DNA of 64,000 nt from Protula sp. h YS-2021 (GCA_949752745.1 OX457031.1:47325257-47389256), one strand, 5' to 3'; numbered from the stretch's first letter, positions 14,801-27,500 are shown. Notes: generated by a model from the sequence alone, not told the origin. Translations and numbers: made by a program.

Positions 14801-15846
14801 TTGAGTCATGCCATGAGTCATATCTTCTGTGATATCTTGAGTCATGTCCTGAGTCATGTCGTGAGTCATATCGTCAATGATTTTGTGAGTCATGATGTAA
14901 TGTAGCATCGGTATTGTGACGCATTATTACAATTAGCTTCATTTTTTTGTTGTGACTCATCCTCATATATAGCGTCAGTACTGTAACGTTGTGACTCTTT
15001 CCCAATGTAGTGTCCGTAATGTAACGGTGTGACTCGTCCCGGCATGTAGCGCCAGTATTATAACGTTGTGACTCATGCATCGTTACGCATATCGCCATCA
15101 CTTTTACGTCATCATCACCACATGAAGTGTTAAATCTTTCTGCATGTGATTTTTCTGAAGTGAATGCTTGCAACGTGACGGCAAAAATGCCGTGTCTGTC
15201 TAACTTACAAGGCCTGTGCAAAAAATCTAACCGTTACGTGATTTTTGTTATCATACATAACCCGAATCTATTTATAGATATCTGAATCCAATGCCGGATA
15301 AACGATATGATGAGCAGTACCATGCCAACTATCCGGACGACTCCTACGTTCCGTCATCGAGTGATTTCATCACCGCCGAGAAGCGCTATTTGTGTAGAAA
15401 GCTGTTTGTTTACAACCCAATGAAAAACAGTTGCATGCCTTCTTTAATGGTGAGAAAATTAGTCCCGACTAATAGAATGGTTTACTGCGATGGTGACGCT
15501 ATAATCGCTCAGAACTTTCATAAGAAACTTAATCACTTTTCACATATAACAGTATGTTTTTTTTTTAATTTTTATTTCCATGTGGCAGATAACATAAGCA
15601 ATAATATTCGAACCAAACAAACTTTATTTTTTTATGATGGGCATTTTAATATACTGTAACAATGAAATGTTCAAATTTATACTAAATGTTATAATTTTCA
15701 AAAAGCCTGCTTATTGTATTGTGCATTAAGAAATTTTGCTGATGACACGTCAACTTGAACTTGAAATCTGTTCTATTTTTCAGGCTCTGAGAAAAATGAG
15801 ACGAAACAGGAAGTCTGCCCCCTATTTTCCGTATTTAAAGAAGTAG
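10148..15846 (+). CDS. Unrecognised three-exon gene, 5' end missing
   Basis: Exons 10148-10235, 15278-15551 and 15784-15846. The first has acceptor 'cttttacag' and donor 'TAG|gtatac'; it starts after phase 1 and ends in phase 2. The second (acceptor 'ctatttatag', donor 'ACA|gtatgt') supplies the one missing base and ends in phase 0. The third follows 'ttttcag' and stops at TAG 15844. All phases agree and an AATAAA signal lies 38 bp past the stop. The readable part is about 140 residues: an acidic/aromatic segment (WQDEAPFYEQGRIDDD), a Tyr/Asp-rich stretch, a Cys-containing block (YLCRKLFVYNPMKNSC, later YCDGD) and a basic C-terminus (MRRNRKSAPYFPYLKK). I do not recognise the family. The F-x-Y-N-P-x-K-N-x-C piece vaguely recalls peritrophin-like chitin-binding domains. 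The first exon seen starts mid-codon, so at least one upstream exon, perhaps carrying a signal peptide, is missing. Confidence 0.6.
11738..11854. repeat. CCCT and CT microsatellite
   Basis: A run of CCCT tetranucleotides passes into CT dinucleotides. It lies in the intron 10236-15277. It generates Pro-Ser frames on the plus strand and Gly-Arg-Glu frames on the minus strand that are not genes. Confidence 0.95.
12299..12381. repeat. ~21-bp AT-rich tandem repeat
   Basis: Four imperfect units of 'atataaaagatatcaatatc' type in the same intron. The Ile-Asp/Phe-Tyr repeat frames they produce on the minus strand are artefacts. Confidence 0.85.
14205..14895. repeat. 12-bp minisatellite rich in TGAGTCA
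   Basis: About 690 bp of diverged 12-bp units alternating 'gtgagtcatgtc' and 'gtcagtgatgtc'. Because 12 is a multiple of three, both strands stay open for about 150 codons (Met-Thr-Asp/His and Val-Ser-His periodicities). I treat these as spurious. Roughly two dozen units keep the exact heptamer TGAGTCA, the AP-1/bZIP consensus. The array lies inside the intron 10236-15277. Confidence 0.9.
14945..15075. repeat. 39-bp tandem repeat
   Basis: Three and a half units starting 'gtgactc' and ending 'gtaacgtt' or similar, directly after the 12-bp minisatellite. The conserved edge TGACTC(A) is the reverse complement of the heptamer in the preceding array. Confidence 0.75.
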
Positions 15847-15883
15847 CTCACACACAGGTTATCGCAAAAAAGGCCATCGTATA

Positions 15884-15889
15884 AATAAA
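15884..15889 (+). terminator. Polyadenylation signal AATAAA
   Basis: AATAAA lies 38 bp after the stop codon of the gene ending at 15846. Its position supports 15784-15846 as a true terminal exon. Confidence 0.55.
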
Positions 15890-18080
15890 TAACAATACAT
15901 TTCCTTGTATATTTAGTAAAGAGCTGTATCATTGTGATTGTTCATTGCTAAGCCTAATTCAGCAATTATGTGATAATACTTTGTGAAATATCCGTTGTTA
16001 TCACGGGGATATCAATGAAAGTTTTAACAATGGTAGGCTGAAACATGAAGAGGAGGGGGAGGGGGTGCTGGTGGGGGGATGGGGGGGGGAGTATTGGTGC
16101 ATGGAGGACATGGGGTGTTTAGGACAGCGCTATAAAACTGGTATTTATGTTCACCTCTTTTCCCACTAAGAAACCATTTTGAGATATTCCCCTGATTGTC
16201 CAATTTCAGATGGTCCTCTCAATTGTCCAATTTCAGATGTTCCACTAATTGTCCAATTTCAGATGTTCCCCCTAATTCTCCAGTTTAAGATGTTCCCCTA
16301 ATTGTCCATTTTTATATGCTCCCTTAATTGTCCAATTTAGGTTGAAATTAAAAAAGACTCAAGGAATTTAAATTCCTTATAAATTTAGATTACCAAATTG
16401 CCGAATTCTAACTGCTGCTTCTGTAGCCTTGTATGTATAACATTTTCCTTGTATAAACGGTTTTGAACAAACTTGATCCGATCACTTACTATGGGTCTAA
16501 AGTCACTAGTCACAGTGAGAGAACAGAATTAATTCTCACCGCTTAAAACAGGAAATAAATTTCCAGACCCTGCTAAAATACAAAGAACTTGATTAGCCAG
16601 CCCCAAGGGAAGATCAGATGCAATAACCATGCTAATAATTGATGGGGTGGGCCCTTGCTCGTAGTCTCACCTCATAATGGTCTGATACAGGACCAAGGTT
16701 AACAGGTATAGGCTATACAGTGACAGTTTTTAAGCATGGTTTGATCCTTGGCTTACTGTAGGTTTAAGCATAGCCAGATCACAACAATAAGAATTATTAC
16801 TTGACTTGAGAAAATGCAGTAATAAGATTGATCCATTCCATAATTTGATGACCGGGACGCAAAAGCGATAGCTATTGCAATGATTTCAAGCCCAAAGCAC
16901 CAATTAAGCCATGCAAGAAAGTATATATTGACTTATCTCCAGTTAACAGTGACCAGTTACGAAAATGTTGACCTGAGGCCAGTTACGAAAATGTTGACCT
17001 TATGGCAACACTTTATTATTTGTCAGTAATGCTTCATGTTGATTCGGAGTGAGTCAATATCTTCCAATTTTTTACGATGTTATTTGGATCTCAACTGACG
17101 TAAGAACATAACTTAAAGAAGAACAATACTTTATAAATAAGTTAGATGTCCCGCTACTTCTGTAAGCAAAACTTAAGATTAGTGCCCTGGGACACTTTAT
17201 TCATATAAAATGTTTTGAACTTCCCGCATGAGTACAAGCGCGTCATGAAGACCCCTCAGAATCATCGTCTGGAGCTGTAAAAAAAAAATACACACATTTC
17301 ATGTGTTTCTCGAAGTAAGAAGCAACAACGCGTTGTTGACTTTCTAATCATTTTTTTTTTCAAATATTACCTTGGAGCTAAATTTAGCGATATCTCCTTT
17401 GTGATACTCATTCACACCGTTGGTGAATTCTATGTGCCAACAACTGACCTTAAAACAGGTCTAAAGTGATAAACCAAAGTGAATAATTATTTTAAAAAAT
17501 GTATTATCTTTGCCTCCCCTCTGTGGCATGACTCTTCTCAGTATGGTTGTTGTGTTAATGCCACATCTGTACTTTATTTCCATGGTTTTAATAAATGCTA
17601 GATTGCCTTTTCTGTTTGTTGTTTATTTTGAAAACTACGTGCGCATGCGCTAAGGTGATCATATCGCATCAATAACCCTGCCATATTGTCCAGTAGAAAT
17701 TATTAATGAGGACTTTAGTCCTAACTGCGAAAGCATACGAATAGTGAAATGGTCCGATGCCGGGCCCCACTGTACTTGCTAATATTCTTACCGGTATTGA
17801 CTTGAAGCACTATTTCAAAAAAAAAAAAAAAAATAGCTTGAATAAACTGAACGATGCAGTTTCCAGTTTAATGACTCAGTAGAAGAGAGTTGGCACACTA
17901 TAGTTTTATTGATATCAACAGATGAGTACTTACACTAAAAAGCACTTTCTTCTTAAATTCACTTAACACTTTTAAATGTTATAAAAATTCAATTAAATAT
18001 TTCATGACAAAAACAGATGTAAAAAGTGCTTTTAATATTTCGAAAACATACCACTCTATTCTTGCCACAAGGTGTACCCG
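15890..18080. other. Intergenic DNA with a 26-bp minisatellite
   Basis: No gene recognised. A G-rich low-complexity tract lies at 16045-16095. At 16190-16345 there are about six units of a 26-bp repeat with core 'ttgtccaatttcagatgtt'. A short A-tract lies near 17817. Confidence 0.6.
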
Positions 18081-18565
18081 TATGGCGGTATATTTGTACA
18101 AAAATTTCATGGCGTTCGCGCTCCAACATTTATTTTTGATCGCAATGGTATCTAAGTGCAATTAATAGATCAGAAAATATTTAATTCTTTCGCGAACCAC
18201 TTTTTATGTTATCCAAGTTGCTATTAATTTCTGCACGTGGTTTTATTATTTAAAAAAAATAAATGATAGCATGAATTCAATTTATCGCGCCCTATAATTA
18301 ACTTTTCGCGTTCCAAAATTAAGAAATTAAATTACGTGATAAAACGCATGGTCAGACAAACGTTCTTTAAAACACAAGACGTTTAATTATGGTGCGGGAA
18401 AAATTATGGCGAAATTAAAGAGCGCGAAATAGATAGTCAAATAACATATGAAATGTAAATGTTACGCGGCTAAGGAAATTGCCGCGAGGTCATTCAAATG
18501 AACACGAGAAAAAATAAAATATACAACATGTACCTTTTGATTTTTTGTTCAAATATACCGCCATA
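18081..18565. mobile_element. 485-bp MITE with ~20-bp TIRs, copy 1
   Basis: The element starts TATGGCGGTATATTTG and ends with its complement (CAAATATACCGCCATA). It is flanked by the perfect 6-bp direct repeat TACCCG (18075-18080 and 18566-18571), which reads as a target-site duplication. A second copy of identical length lies at 54454-54938. No transposase frame is present, so it is non-autonomous. Superfamily unknown. Confidence 0.85.
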
Positions 18566-18713
18566 TACCCGTGACTCTCAACACGAACATGTGAACGTGC
18601 AGATTTTTTCGACACTGTGTGGGAGAAGCCCAGAATGCATTTGTTCTTATATTGTCCTTGAATTTATATTTAGGCCAAAAATTGCATAAACTTACTAGCT
18701 AGTGACCGTATTA

Positions 18714-18719
18714 TTTATT
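18714..18719 (-). terminator. Possible polyadenylation signal
   Basis: AATAAA on the minus strand (TTTATT as shown), about 230 bp beyond the stop codon of the gene ending at 18947. It is the nearest such hexamer I saw. Spacing is acceptable but not diagnostic. Confidence 0.3.
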
Positions 18720-18946
18720 CATTGTTGGTGTGACGTCAGGTTGAATTCCTGATTTGTTTTCTGACCAGTCACGTTTGTGTGACGTGACGTCAAAGTCTAC
18801 GTCTGGAGTGACGGAGGAGACAAGACATGTTCTGCACGACAATTAGCAATAACTTGATGAATTTTGATAAAGGATATCCTAAAATAAGCCATAAGAATTT
18901 TTTTCAGTCACGGATTTCAGTATGCGTGTCTACTATTTATGTCCCA

Positions 18947-21017
18947 CTACATGCTCTCTTCAAATGGCGTATATTTGCCATCTTTGCTGTGATATCCAAT
19001 GATCTTAACGCCTTTTTCCATGTCGACAGTTCCATATTGAATGTTCTTCTCACTTACCATGCTTTTGGGCATGGAAACAACCATATATATAAAGCCATCA
19101 TCGTCTTTTGTCTGGTCTTTCGGCAGGGAAGGAAAGTGTTTTGGATGGGTTTCTGGCTGATTGTGAGGTTGGTTGTAAGGTTCGGATTTGATTGTGTTTT
19201 TATAAGGTACTGGGCGTTGTGGCAGCCTGTTTATTTCAGGCATATGCCTTATAGGCTGTTGCCTAGAATTGGTCCTGTGTCTAAGTGGTTCCACTTCGTG
19301 CCTAAAAGGTCCTGGAATAAAGGGGCCCTCAAAGTACGACCCGTGGCTGTCCCCTTGGGGAGGGTTTTCAAGGTACTTCCCATCCTCAGGTCTGTCATGG
19401 CGAGCGACATGCTTTTCTTCAAGATATTGATAAACTATTGGCCTTTCCTGGTCACGTGCTCTTGAAGCATATCCCACGTGATCTGGGACATATGGGCTGT
19501 AGACAGCATCTCTGTCATAAGGTGGCCTTCGGTCCAGACCAGCTATCCTGTCCTTAAGAACAACATGTCTCTGATCCCTGGGAATAGCTCTGCGCTGCAT
19601 GACGTCATCTGAATGGTGCCGAAAGCGATCTCGGTGTCCGTCTCGAAACGGTGCATTTACATCGGGCCTGTACACATCCCGAGCGTGCTCTAAGTGCCTC
19701 ATGCGTTCGTCGTTTTTGCGTTCATGTGTTCCTCGGGATCTTCCGGAGGCAGGTGCTTCAGTAACCCTCGATGGAGGTCTATCCGTCGGTCCATAGAGTC
19801 CTCTCGGCGACTCTTTTCGCATGGAACTTCTTGATTTGGGCACTTCGAGGCGTTCATAGCGACCGCGTCCACCATTCTCTCTGCGACGTCCGCCATAGGT
19901 GCTCCTGTTTTCGTTATAACGTCCGCCTCTCTCGTGGAAATCCCTCTGACGTTCTCTTGTCGTTTCGTGATCGTCATCATCATATTGATTTTTATCTGGT
20001 TCCACGCTCCTTTCGTTGTCGCCATAGCTATTTTCGCTATCGTTTTCCCTATCGGCACCGTATATTATTCTCTGCTCTGTGTAACCAAAATTTACCAGGT
20101 TGATGTCGCAGAAATTCTCAAAGTCGTATTTACTGCCCGAGAGGTAGCCGTCGTAGGGTCGGTTCATGGTACCAGGGGGACATGGCTGGATGTAATAATT
20201 CTTACTATTGCACATGATGAAACTGTGCTCGTCCATGTAATACAGTCCATCGCCAATACATTCTCCTGTAACAGAAAACAGCTAACATTAAACATAACAG
20301 CTAAGTTAACGTAACAGGTAACGGCTAACATAATGCGTAACCAGTGGACATGTGGTCGGTAAAACACATCATCCTTTGGTGTGATTTTTATAAAACGATA
20401 TCGGCAGTGTGATCTGAAACCGACAGTGTTGGGATATAGAAACTTGTAAAAAAGAAACAGATACAACGGCATTGAAATGACATCATTGTGACATTGTGAA
20501 AACGAACAGGTACGGCGTGAGGGTGTCATTGTGGCACTCGAAGTGTCAGTCAGAGGTGTCGGTCTGAAAACGATAAAGACAATTGTTCGAAAGGTGTTGC
20601 GATAAACCCATAGCTTACAGGTCTCGTGGCGCTGAAAATTCCGGCGTTATTAAAGCAAGTGAGGACCAAAGACGGTACAAAACGACATTGTCTTACACAA
20701 AAGGAAGTTTTTAAATTCCAGATAATGCCGCCTAAGTAGATGTCGTAATGCGCTTTGTTTAAGCTATGGGGACAAGAAAGAAAGTGATAGTTATTTTCAG
20801 TGACTTTTCCTCAAAACTTTGCTTCGGAGCAGATCTAATTAACCAATTATTTTAGTCTGAAGTCGGATCTAATTAAGCGAGAGTAAAGGATAAACTCACC
20901 GTCAAATTTTCCCCTGAAAACTTTCAACTCCTGAATGTCTTCTTCGTCCTTCAGTTCACTTGCTGTAGAAAAGCCAATGAAGGTCCACAACAAAATGCTC
21001 GATAAAATGTGTGCCAT
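18947..21017 (-). CDS. Secreted CBM14-like protein with long charged tail
   Basis: Exon 1 is 21017-20900 (donor 'gtgagt', phase 1). Exon 2 is 20265-18947 (acceptor 'ttctgttacag'). Joined, they encode 478 residues. Residues 1-19 are a signal peptide (MAHILSSILLWTFIGFSTA). An acidic linker follows, then a four-cysteine domain at about 42-100 with C42, C58, C68 and C92, carrying DGLYY, PCPPGT and FCDINLVNFGY. The DG/aromatic and C-P-x-G elements recall CBM14/peritrophin-type chitin-binding domains, though these usually have six cysteines. Residues ~105-478 are low-complexity: Asp/Glu-rich, then Arg/Gly/Tyr-rich, then Pro/His-rich, ending in a more ordered segment (GFIYMVVSMPKSM). The cysteine spacing 16/10/24 equals that of the gene at 58258-63261. 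A role in extracellular or biomineral matrix is inference. Start chosen for the signal peptide. Confidence 0.85.
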
Positions 21018-21208
21018 TTTCCTTTATTAACAGTAAAACATTGCACATTAAAGTTAAAATTAATTAAATGAATAACTTTCGTAGTTTTTACAGCTCAGAT
21101 AGTTGGATCCAAAAAATAGCATATTGAATCTCATGCTTTCTCAGAATCCATCAGTACACTCGTGATGTTCAGTTATTTGGCAGTTATTTTAAATCACAAT
21201 AGTCTTTG

Positions 21209-21214
21209 TTTATA
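21209..21214 (-). promoter_or_regulatory. Possible TATA box
   Basis: TATAAA on the minus strand, about 190 bp upstream of the ATG at 21017. If used, transcription would start near 21180 with a 5' UTR of about 160 nt. An upstream non-coding exon cannot be excluded. Confidence 0.3.
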
Positions 21215-22069
21215 ACCTAATTGTTTTAATTAGTTGCTATTACCCAACGAGGCAGCTTTGTTTGTTTACAAGATGGAGTCGATGGGTGGATTCCTGATCA
21301 CGTGGTTTCTCAGTGTAATCACATCGACATCTGTTAAGTCCATTAATTTCAATGACTTCCTGTAGAAGATCATTAAAACTAGTCTCACGAGGACACAGCT
21401 GTGCCTTCTAAAGCCTCCATGGTCTACTGCCTCAATACAAGGACCAGTGAACGAATTTCTTGTACTCAAATCATTTAAATTTACAACTAGACAGATTGAA
21501 AAAAGTGTATGTGAATTCGTTGTATGGTTTTTCAATTTTGCTGCTTAATTTTGAAAAAAAGAGAAAAGGCCAAACAATTCATTTATTTGTATATTTGATT
21601 TAAAACTTTTACGAATGTGGCAAAAAATTGTAACTTTTGCTGTTACTTTCGACGAAATGGAGGAATGTAATCTTTAAAGTTATTACTTTAGGATTTTGAC
21701 AAATAAAACATGTCAAAAAAATACACAGCTTGGCAATTAAATAACCGTTACATAACTTAATTACATTATTTTAGCTCGTAAAAAACCTCGGAATTGATGT
21801 AGGAAACCATATCAATAACAAGAAACGTTAGAGTTCTTCTGGTGTTCTGAAGCTTGCACTCTCAGTACTTCTACAACTCTGTTCCACAAAAAAAAAAAAA
21901 CAGGATTCCACACTTTCACCCAATATTGGAGAAATTTTGCTGGAAGCGAAGCAGTTGAATTTCTTATCGCCCTAAATGCAGAATGTCTTGAAAAGGGTCT
22001 CACTGAACAATGTTCATGTGACACACCAACTCACTGTCACCCACAATTATTGAGAGCTGACCTGGAGAG

Positions 22070-22380
22070 AGAGAGGGGGGGGGGGGGTAGGGGGATCAAT
22101 CACGTACAAAACTGGAGAGGTGGGTAGGGGGGATCAATCCCGTACAAAACTGGAGAGGTGGGTAGGGGGGATCAATCCCGTACAAAACTGGAGAGGTGGG
22201 TAGGGGGGATCAATCACGTACAAAACTGGAGAGGTGGGTAGGGGGGATCAATCCCGTACAAAACTGGAGAGGTGGGTAGGGGGGATCAATCCCGTACAAA
22301 ACTGGAGAGGTGGGTAGGGGGGATCAATCACGTACAAAACTGGAGAGGTGGGTAGGGGGATCAATCACGTACAAAACTGG
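22070..22380. repeat. 38-bp G-rich minisatellite, ~8 units
   Basis: Units contain 'aggtgggtaggggggatcaa' followed by a 'tcacgtacaaaactggag' type half, differing mainly at one position (cac versus ccc). They are nearly identical and therefore young. A GA/G-rich tract precedes them. Confidence 0.95.
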
Positions 22381-24283
22381 TTATCATGCGTGGCCATGAC
22401 TTTGGTAAAACGACCTCCAAAACGCGGAGTGCTGCTCCAAAAGAGCACCTTTTTCGTTGGAAAGGCAGAGTATGAAAATTTTTCACTTTTTAAACGAAAT
22501 TGGAACTCCGCGCAGACGGCGTCTGGCCTCAAAATGGTGACCCACATCGTACCAAGGGTGAGGCGCGCTAATGTTTCCAAAAGAAGCTAAATTCTAAAAA
22601 ATTAATTTGTTCGGCCTAAATCATACAACAAGCGGTTTTGATTCACAAGGTACAACAATATAAAACAAAATGAAATGTAGAAACAAGACCAAGAAGCAGC
22701 TTCGCCGATGTGAAATATTGCTGAATACAATAGCTTATCGCAGCCCCTGCGGCCATTCGGCAAACTTTACCGTTTCATCATTCAGTCGTGACATCTAATT
22801 AAAAATAGTTTCGCATTACTTTAAATACTCGCATGCTTTTGTTTCTGACTGCCCGCAGGATATACTCACACACAAGCGCATGCGATGTCTGCCTGGCTTC
22901 AATGCAAAATATATCTGCTTGAAATGGCAAGCGGTCAAACCGCTAGAGAAAAAGGGAGAGACTTGATTTAATAAAAAGAGGTTCATATTTGAAAAAGCGA
23001 CATGTACTAAATAAAGTAGAAATACAGAGTTAATACTACGACAGCAATTTTATCATCTGTGCCCCTACGGGCTGTAAAGTTTCCAGTGACATATCACGTA
23101 CAATTCCATCGAGTTTGGGTCACGATTTTGTGGTACTTTTCCACCAACATCCATGAGAAAACAAAGAAAAATGAAGCTTGATTCTAGGGCTGCGTGACGC
23201 AAGCTCACACTGGTTCTTTATGGGGCACTGTAGAGTCTTCGCTAGCTAGTAAGAAAAAAACTCAATAATCCGAAGGCTCACTAGTAAGAAAAAAGCCATA
23301 AATACAAAGGAGTAGAAGCCAAAGGTTTAATTTGTCGGAACTCCGTTATCCAGAACAAGCAATATTTCGAAATCCAAGTATTTCGAAAGCCTAGGTTGCA
23401 TTTTGGCATTTCTTGATTATTTCGCATATCATATTTCAAATTTTATGTTGATATAATTTTAGAAAGTATGATATTAAATTAATAAATAAAACTAAATTCT
23501 CAAAACTTCAAACTTTATTTACATTCAATCAAACATATGCTCATGCATGGAATATCTTGTAGCAAAAGATCATACATTTCTAATCTATCAACATTGATTT
23601 CATTCTAATCGTCATATGGAAATAATAATTTGCGAGGCGGAAAACCTCTAACTCGGATAGGCCCTCACTAAAATATCCAAAAGATGAAAATGGCTGTAAG
23701 CCAACGTGTCTTTGGTGATATGCGATGGAATCACTCATCGTCATTTTCGTCGCGATTGACACTGCGCCAGCGGATATTATGCCCAATTCCTCGAAGAAAT
23801 TCTTGAACAGTATTGCGACCAGTAGCCCTATCAGTGCAGAGCGCTTTCAGGCGTTGGTTGAGTCCTGCGTGTTCCCTTCGCACACGTTTTTTAGAGTGGG
23901 GGGGGGGGGGGTCGCCTCTGCTATCTTGAATGATGAGGGTTCCAAATCAAATCCAAATTGATATAAAAATACTAATATTATGTGAAATAAGATGGACATG
24001 TTACAGTTTTGCTTTATACATTTTGACATTTCCGAAAGAATCTGCATATCACTTTAAAAAGTCATATAAAAGTAGTAAAAATCGAAAAGAAAGCTTGATT
24101 GGAACGCAATTTATAACAAATAATTATGTTGAGAAATATAATATAATTAATCTTCAGTCTCTTTAATCGGTGCACAATGAAAACTTATTCAAATGAAAAC
24201 AGATAACGAGTTATAAAAAAAGTGCTCAAGAACACGATTTAATAATAGATTTATATTACATAACTAATTCATCGAATCAACTC

Positions 24284-24383
24284 AGTCCCAATTGTCCCAG
24301 TCCCAATTCCAGTCCCAATTGTCCCAGCCCCAATTGTCCCAGCCCCAATTGTCCCAGTCCCAATTGTCCCAGTCCCAATTGTC
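24284..24383. repeat. 15-bp minisatellite
   Basis: About six units of CCCAATTGTCCCAGT, giving Trp-Asp-Asn repeats on the minus strand and Gln-Leu-Ser repeats on the plus strand. These frames are not genes. Confidence 0.9.
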
Positions 24384-27285
24384 AGGATACCAGAATAATC
24401 CGTTGGTCGATGTAATTTTTAGGTGTGGCCGTCTGTCTGTTTGTATGCCCTTGGCTTTCTTCAAAGTAATGTGAAATATATTGTATTTTTTATATCCGAA
24501 GAATATATATGATACAGACCTCACCAGAGTAACAAAATTGTCAAAGAACAATGTGGAGCTTGCAACAAATTAAACACATCGTTGGAAATATTATTATTAT
24601 TTATTATTTATTGTTATTATTATGCGACGGTAGAAAACACAGAGTGGCATATATTTATGATTTGTAACATCCTAATTTACATATTCGAGTATCCTTCAGC
24701 ATGGGGTAGAATTTAAAGTAACCAATATAAAAAAGCACCAAAATTTGAGCGCCGAAATTTGGTAAACCGCGAAAAAATGTCAAAGTTCGACACAGGAACA
24801 TATTGAACACTTATGTTAAAAATTTTGTGTGTATGAAACACTTATGCGCACAAAAAAATATTGCTGGAAGTAAAAGTGGTGGCAGCCCAGTTGGACAATT
24901 CAGTCATAATTTTCCCCCAGCCATTATCCCTCCCTCCCTCCCTCCCTTATACAGCGAGAGAAAAAGGGTTGACGACCTCGTCCCGGATAGTTTCTGGAAA
25001 AGCACTATCCATGGGTGTAGAAGCAATGAAATGTTAAAACGTGTTTTTTTTTGGTGCAATAGTGAGCTTTTGGAAAACTTAACCTTCGGTATGACCGTCT
25101 GGCGGACTGATGCACCATCGTGCTTCTCAGGGTTCTATGTATTGAAGCTTCGGACTAATGAGCCTTCTAAGAAATGCCCTTTCTGAATATCAGTCTTTCG
25201 GATTACAAGTCCTAATTTCTCAACTTTCAGAGAAGTCGAGCTTCGGATTAATCCATCTTCTTAATAATCCTTCGGAATACTGGCATGTACCCATAAATAT
25301 ACAGGATTTCGGAAATCAATTGTTCGCCTGTATCAAGGAGGTCATCGATAAAGCACGTACGCAAGAATTTCGGATTTTTGCCGTGATATATTCAGTCTAC
25401 TATAACATAAGCGTACACACAACCCTAGAACTTCCCCCTTCCAAACTTCCAACTTCTATAATAAGCACTGCAGTGATGGTCCCAAAAAATTTAAATTCTA
25501 ATTCCCATTCTGCTGTAATTGCATTCGAAGCCACACTGCACTATGATTTAAGGAGGTTTTAAGGTTATAATGTATTGGGTTCAGGGGTCTCAGGGGACAA
25601 CGTAACCGGTAGGCTTGTCATACAATCCTGTTCACTTCTCCAGTGTAAAATCCTACGACCTGAGATGTGAGCTTTCCCTTTCTTTATATGCACAATGGAA
25701 TACGTGTTAATCCCCGGACACATCAAGTTATAGGATAGAAGACAGGTATCTCAATAACCACAAAGTATAGCCTGTGATGGAAGGGGCGTTACTTTTTCCA
25801 AAATTGCCAAGTCTCTACGCATTCATTACTGTGAATCAACTACTCAGTTATTATTCTAAGCTTACACTGAAAGCTTGCTCTTCCACATTACTGAGTAGCA
25901 GACTGTTTGCACGGGTATTTTTCTGTGAATCTCAGCTGCTCTTAAATTGCAATTTATTTTTAAACTGTACAAAATAAATGATTTCTAAAAAAGTGCCCGA
26001 AACCTATTAAAAAGGTTTTCCCCTTTTCCTTTAGACATTATCTAAAAATACTACGCTAGACTTCAGGGTATGAGGGGAAAGCATGAACCTTGGAGGGGTG
26101 GGTGATTTATTCAGCATCTGTAAGTGCTTTCACTTAAAAGAGCTGTGAGCACTAAGTTGGAAGATTCCGGCTTGAAAACCTTTGATATTATTCCATCGTC
26201 CACTGAGCCTGTTGAAGAACTACTCAGTGCTATTAACAGACACCATAAAAAAACACCCAACGCACCTTGAAGTTAATTGATACAGTTAAAAAAGTCCAGC
26301 AATTTTTCCAGACCAAATGGCATTGTAGTGATCCTACGACTTTTATGAGTACAACCCTCCTGACTTGAAAAGTCGATCAGCAGGTGAAAGCAGTTTTATT
26401 TTCCCTTTGTTATGAAGGCCTTAACTAATAGACAAAACTGTTTTCTTTGCAGAAGTAGCGATGTTAATTACAAAATTTAGGTAGGCAACGAAAGTTTTAG
26501 GACATGTCTACTAGATTTCGGCCAGAATCGAGTTGAAAAATTAAGAAATTAGTATATGAGGGCATTTTATATGATTGTGGGAACTCAAGAGTACATTATG
26601 CTCTTGCGTGTTCTTTTTTTTTTTTTGGTTGGCATGGCGTGCCAATAACGATTTGGCAGCTTCCCAATAGTGTTCTTAATATGGTAAGGGACTGCGCGAT
26701 AGCTTTTATTACAGCTGACAACCTTTGTTATCATGAAACACTAACAGATAATAAGGGTCTGCAGCAATCTCACCACAGTACACCCAACATATACTGAACG
26801 GTGAAAGAAACTAGACAGCAAAAATGTTTGAACTTAGTTTAATTTCATTTTTTGATAAAAAAAGAGTTAGTAAAATTTTGACGTATTTCCTCATCATTTA
26901 CTACTTTTATTAAATTGGTAATTTAATTGGAGTCTAAAATACTAAATTTGTCCTTGTTGCGTTGTATATACACACAGAGTAATTATTTAGTGCTCACTTT
27001 ACAAAATTCGCACACAACAATACCCCGATTGTCTAAATATTCTAGTGGTCAAGCATCTGGAGGCTGGTTCATTCGGGACAATCTGGTTACTGGCGATCAA
27101 CTGCATAGATGGTTTGAAAGTTCAGGATAACTTAATCATTAACTAATGGTATCTGGGCAAATACGCCAACTTAATTTCGCGGCTGGCTGTCACGTTCTCT
27201 GGATATGTACCAAAATAGATTTTTCCAAGAGTTTCTAGATAAAAGGATGCACCTTCAAAACTGGATGAAGAAACCAAACGTGGCA

Positions 27286-27500
27286 AACGGTAGCTTGGGC
27301 GTGGCAGCGCTCCCCCGTAGCATAGCTACTGATTATGTCGTTATTGTGTCAAGCGGTAGCTAGGGCGTGGCAGCGGTCCCCCGTAGCATAGCTACTGATT
27401 ATGTCGTTATTGTGTGAAGCGGTAGCTAGGAAGCGGCTGCCCTCCCCCGTAGCATAGCTATTTGAGTATGTCGTTGCTGTGTCAAGCTGTAGTTAGGACG
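27286..27500. repeat. 66-bp tandem repeat, ~3 units
   Basis: Units contain a 'cggtagctaggg' start, a 'cccccgtagcatagctac' hairpin segment and a 'tatgtcgttattgtgt' end. At 27600-27635 the sequence runs into AATAAAACTGTTTG and a T-rich stretch, which could be a retroelement LTR end. No partner LTR or coding region was found. Confidence 0.8.

Noticed and set aside
18827..19465. 212-residue plus-strand frame
   Set aside because: Antisense shadow of the Arg-rich tail of the minus-strand gene 18947-20265.
24282..24551. Trp/Asp/Asn-repeat protein
   Set aside because: Product of a 15-bp minisatellite.
23270..25300. pogo/Tigger-like transposon fragments
   Set aside because: Some phrases resemble such ends, but no transposase motif or TIR pair could be read.
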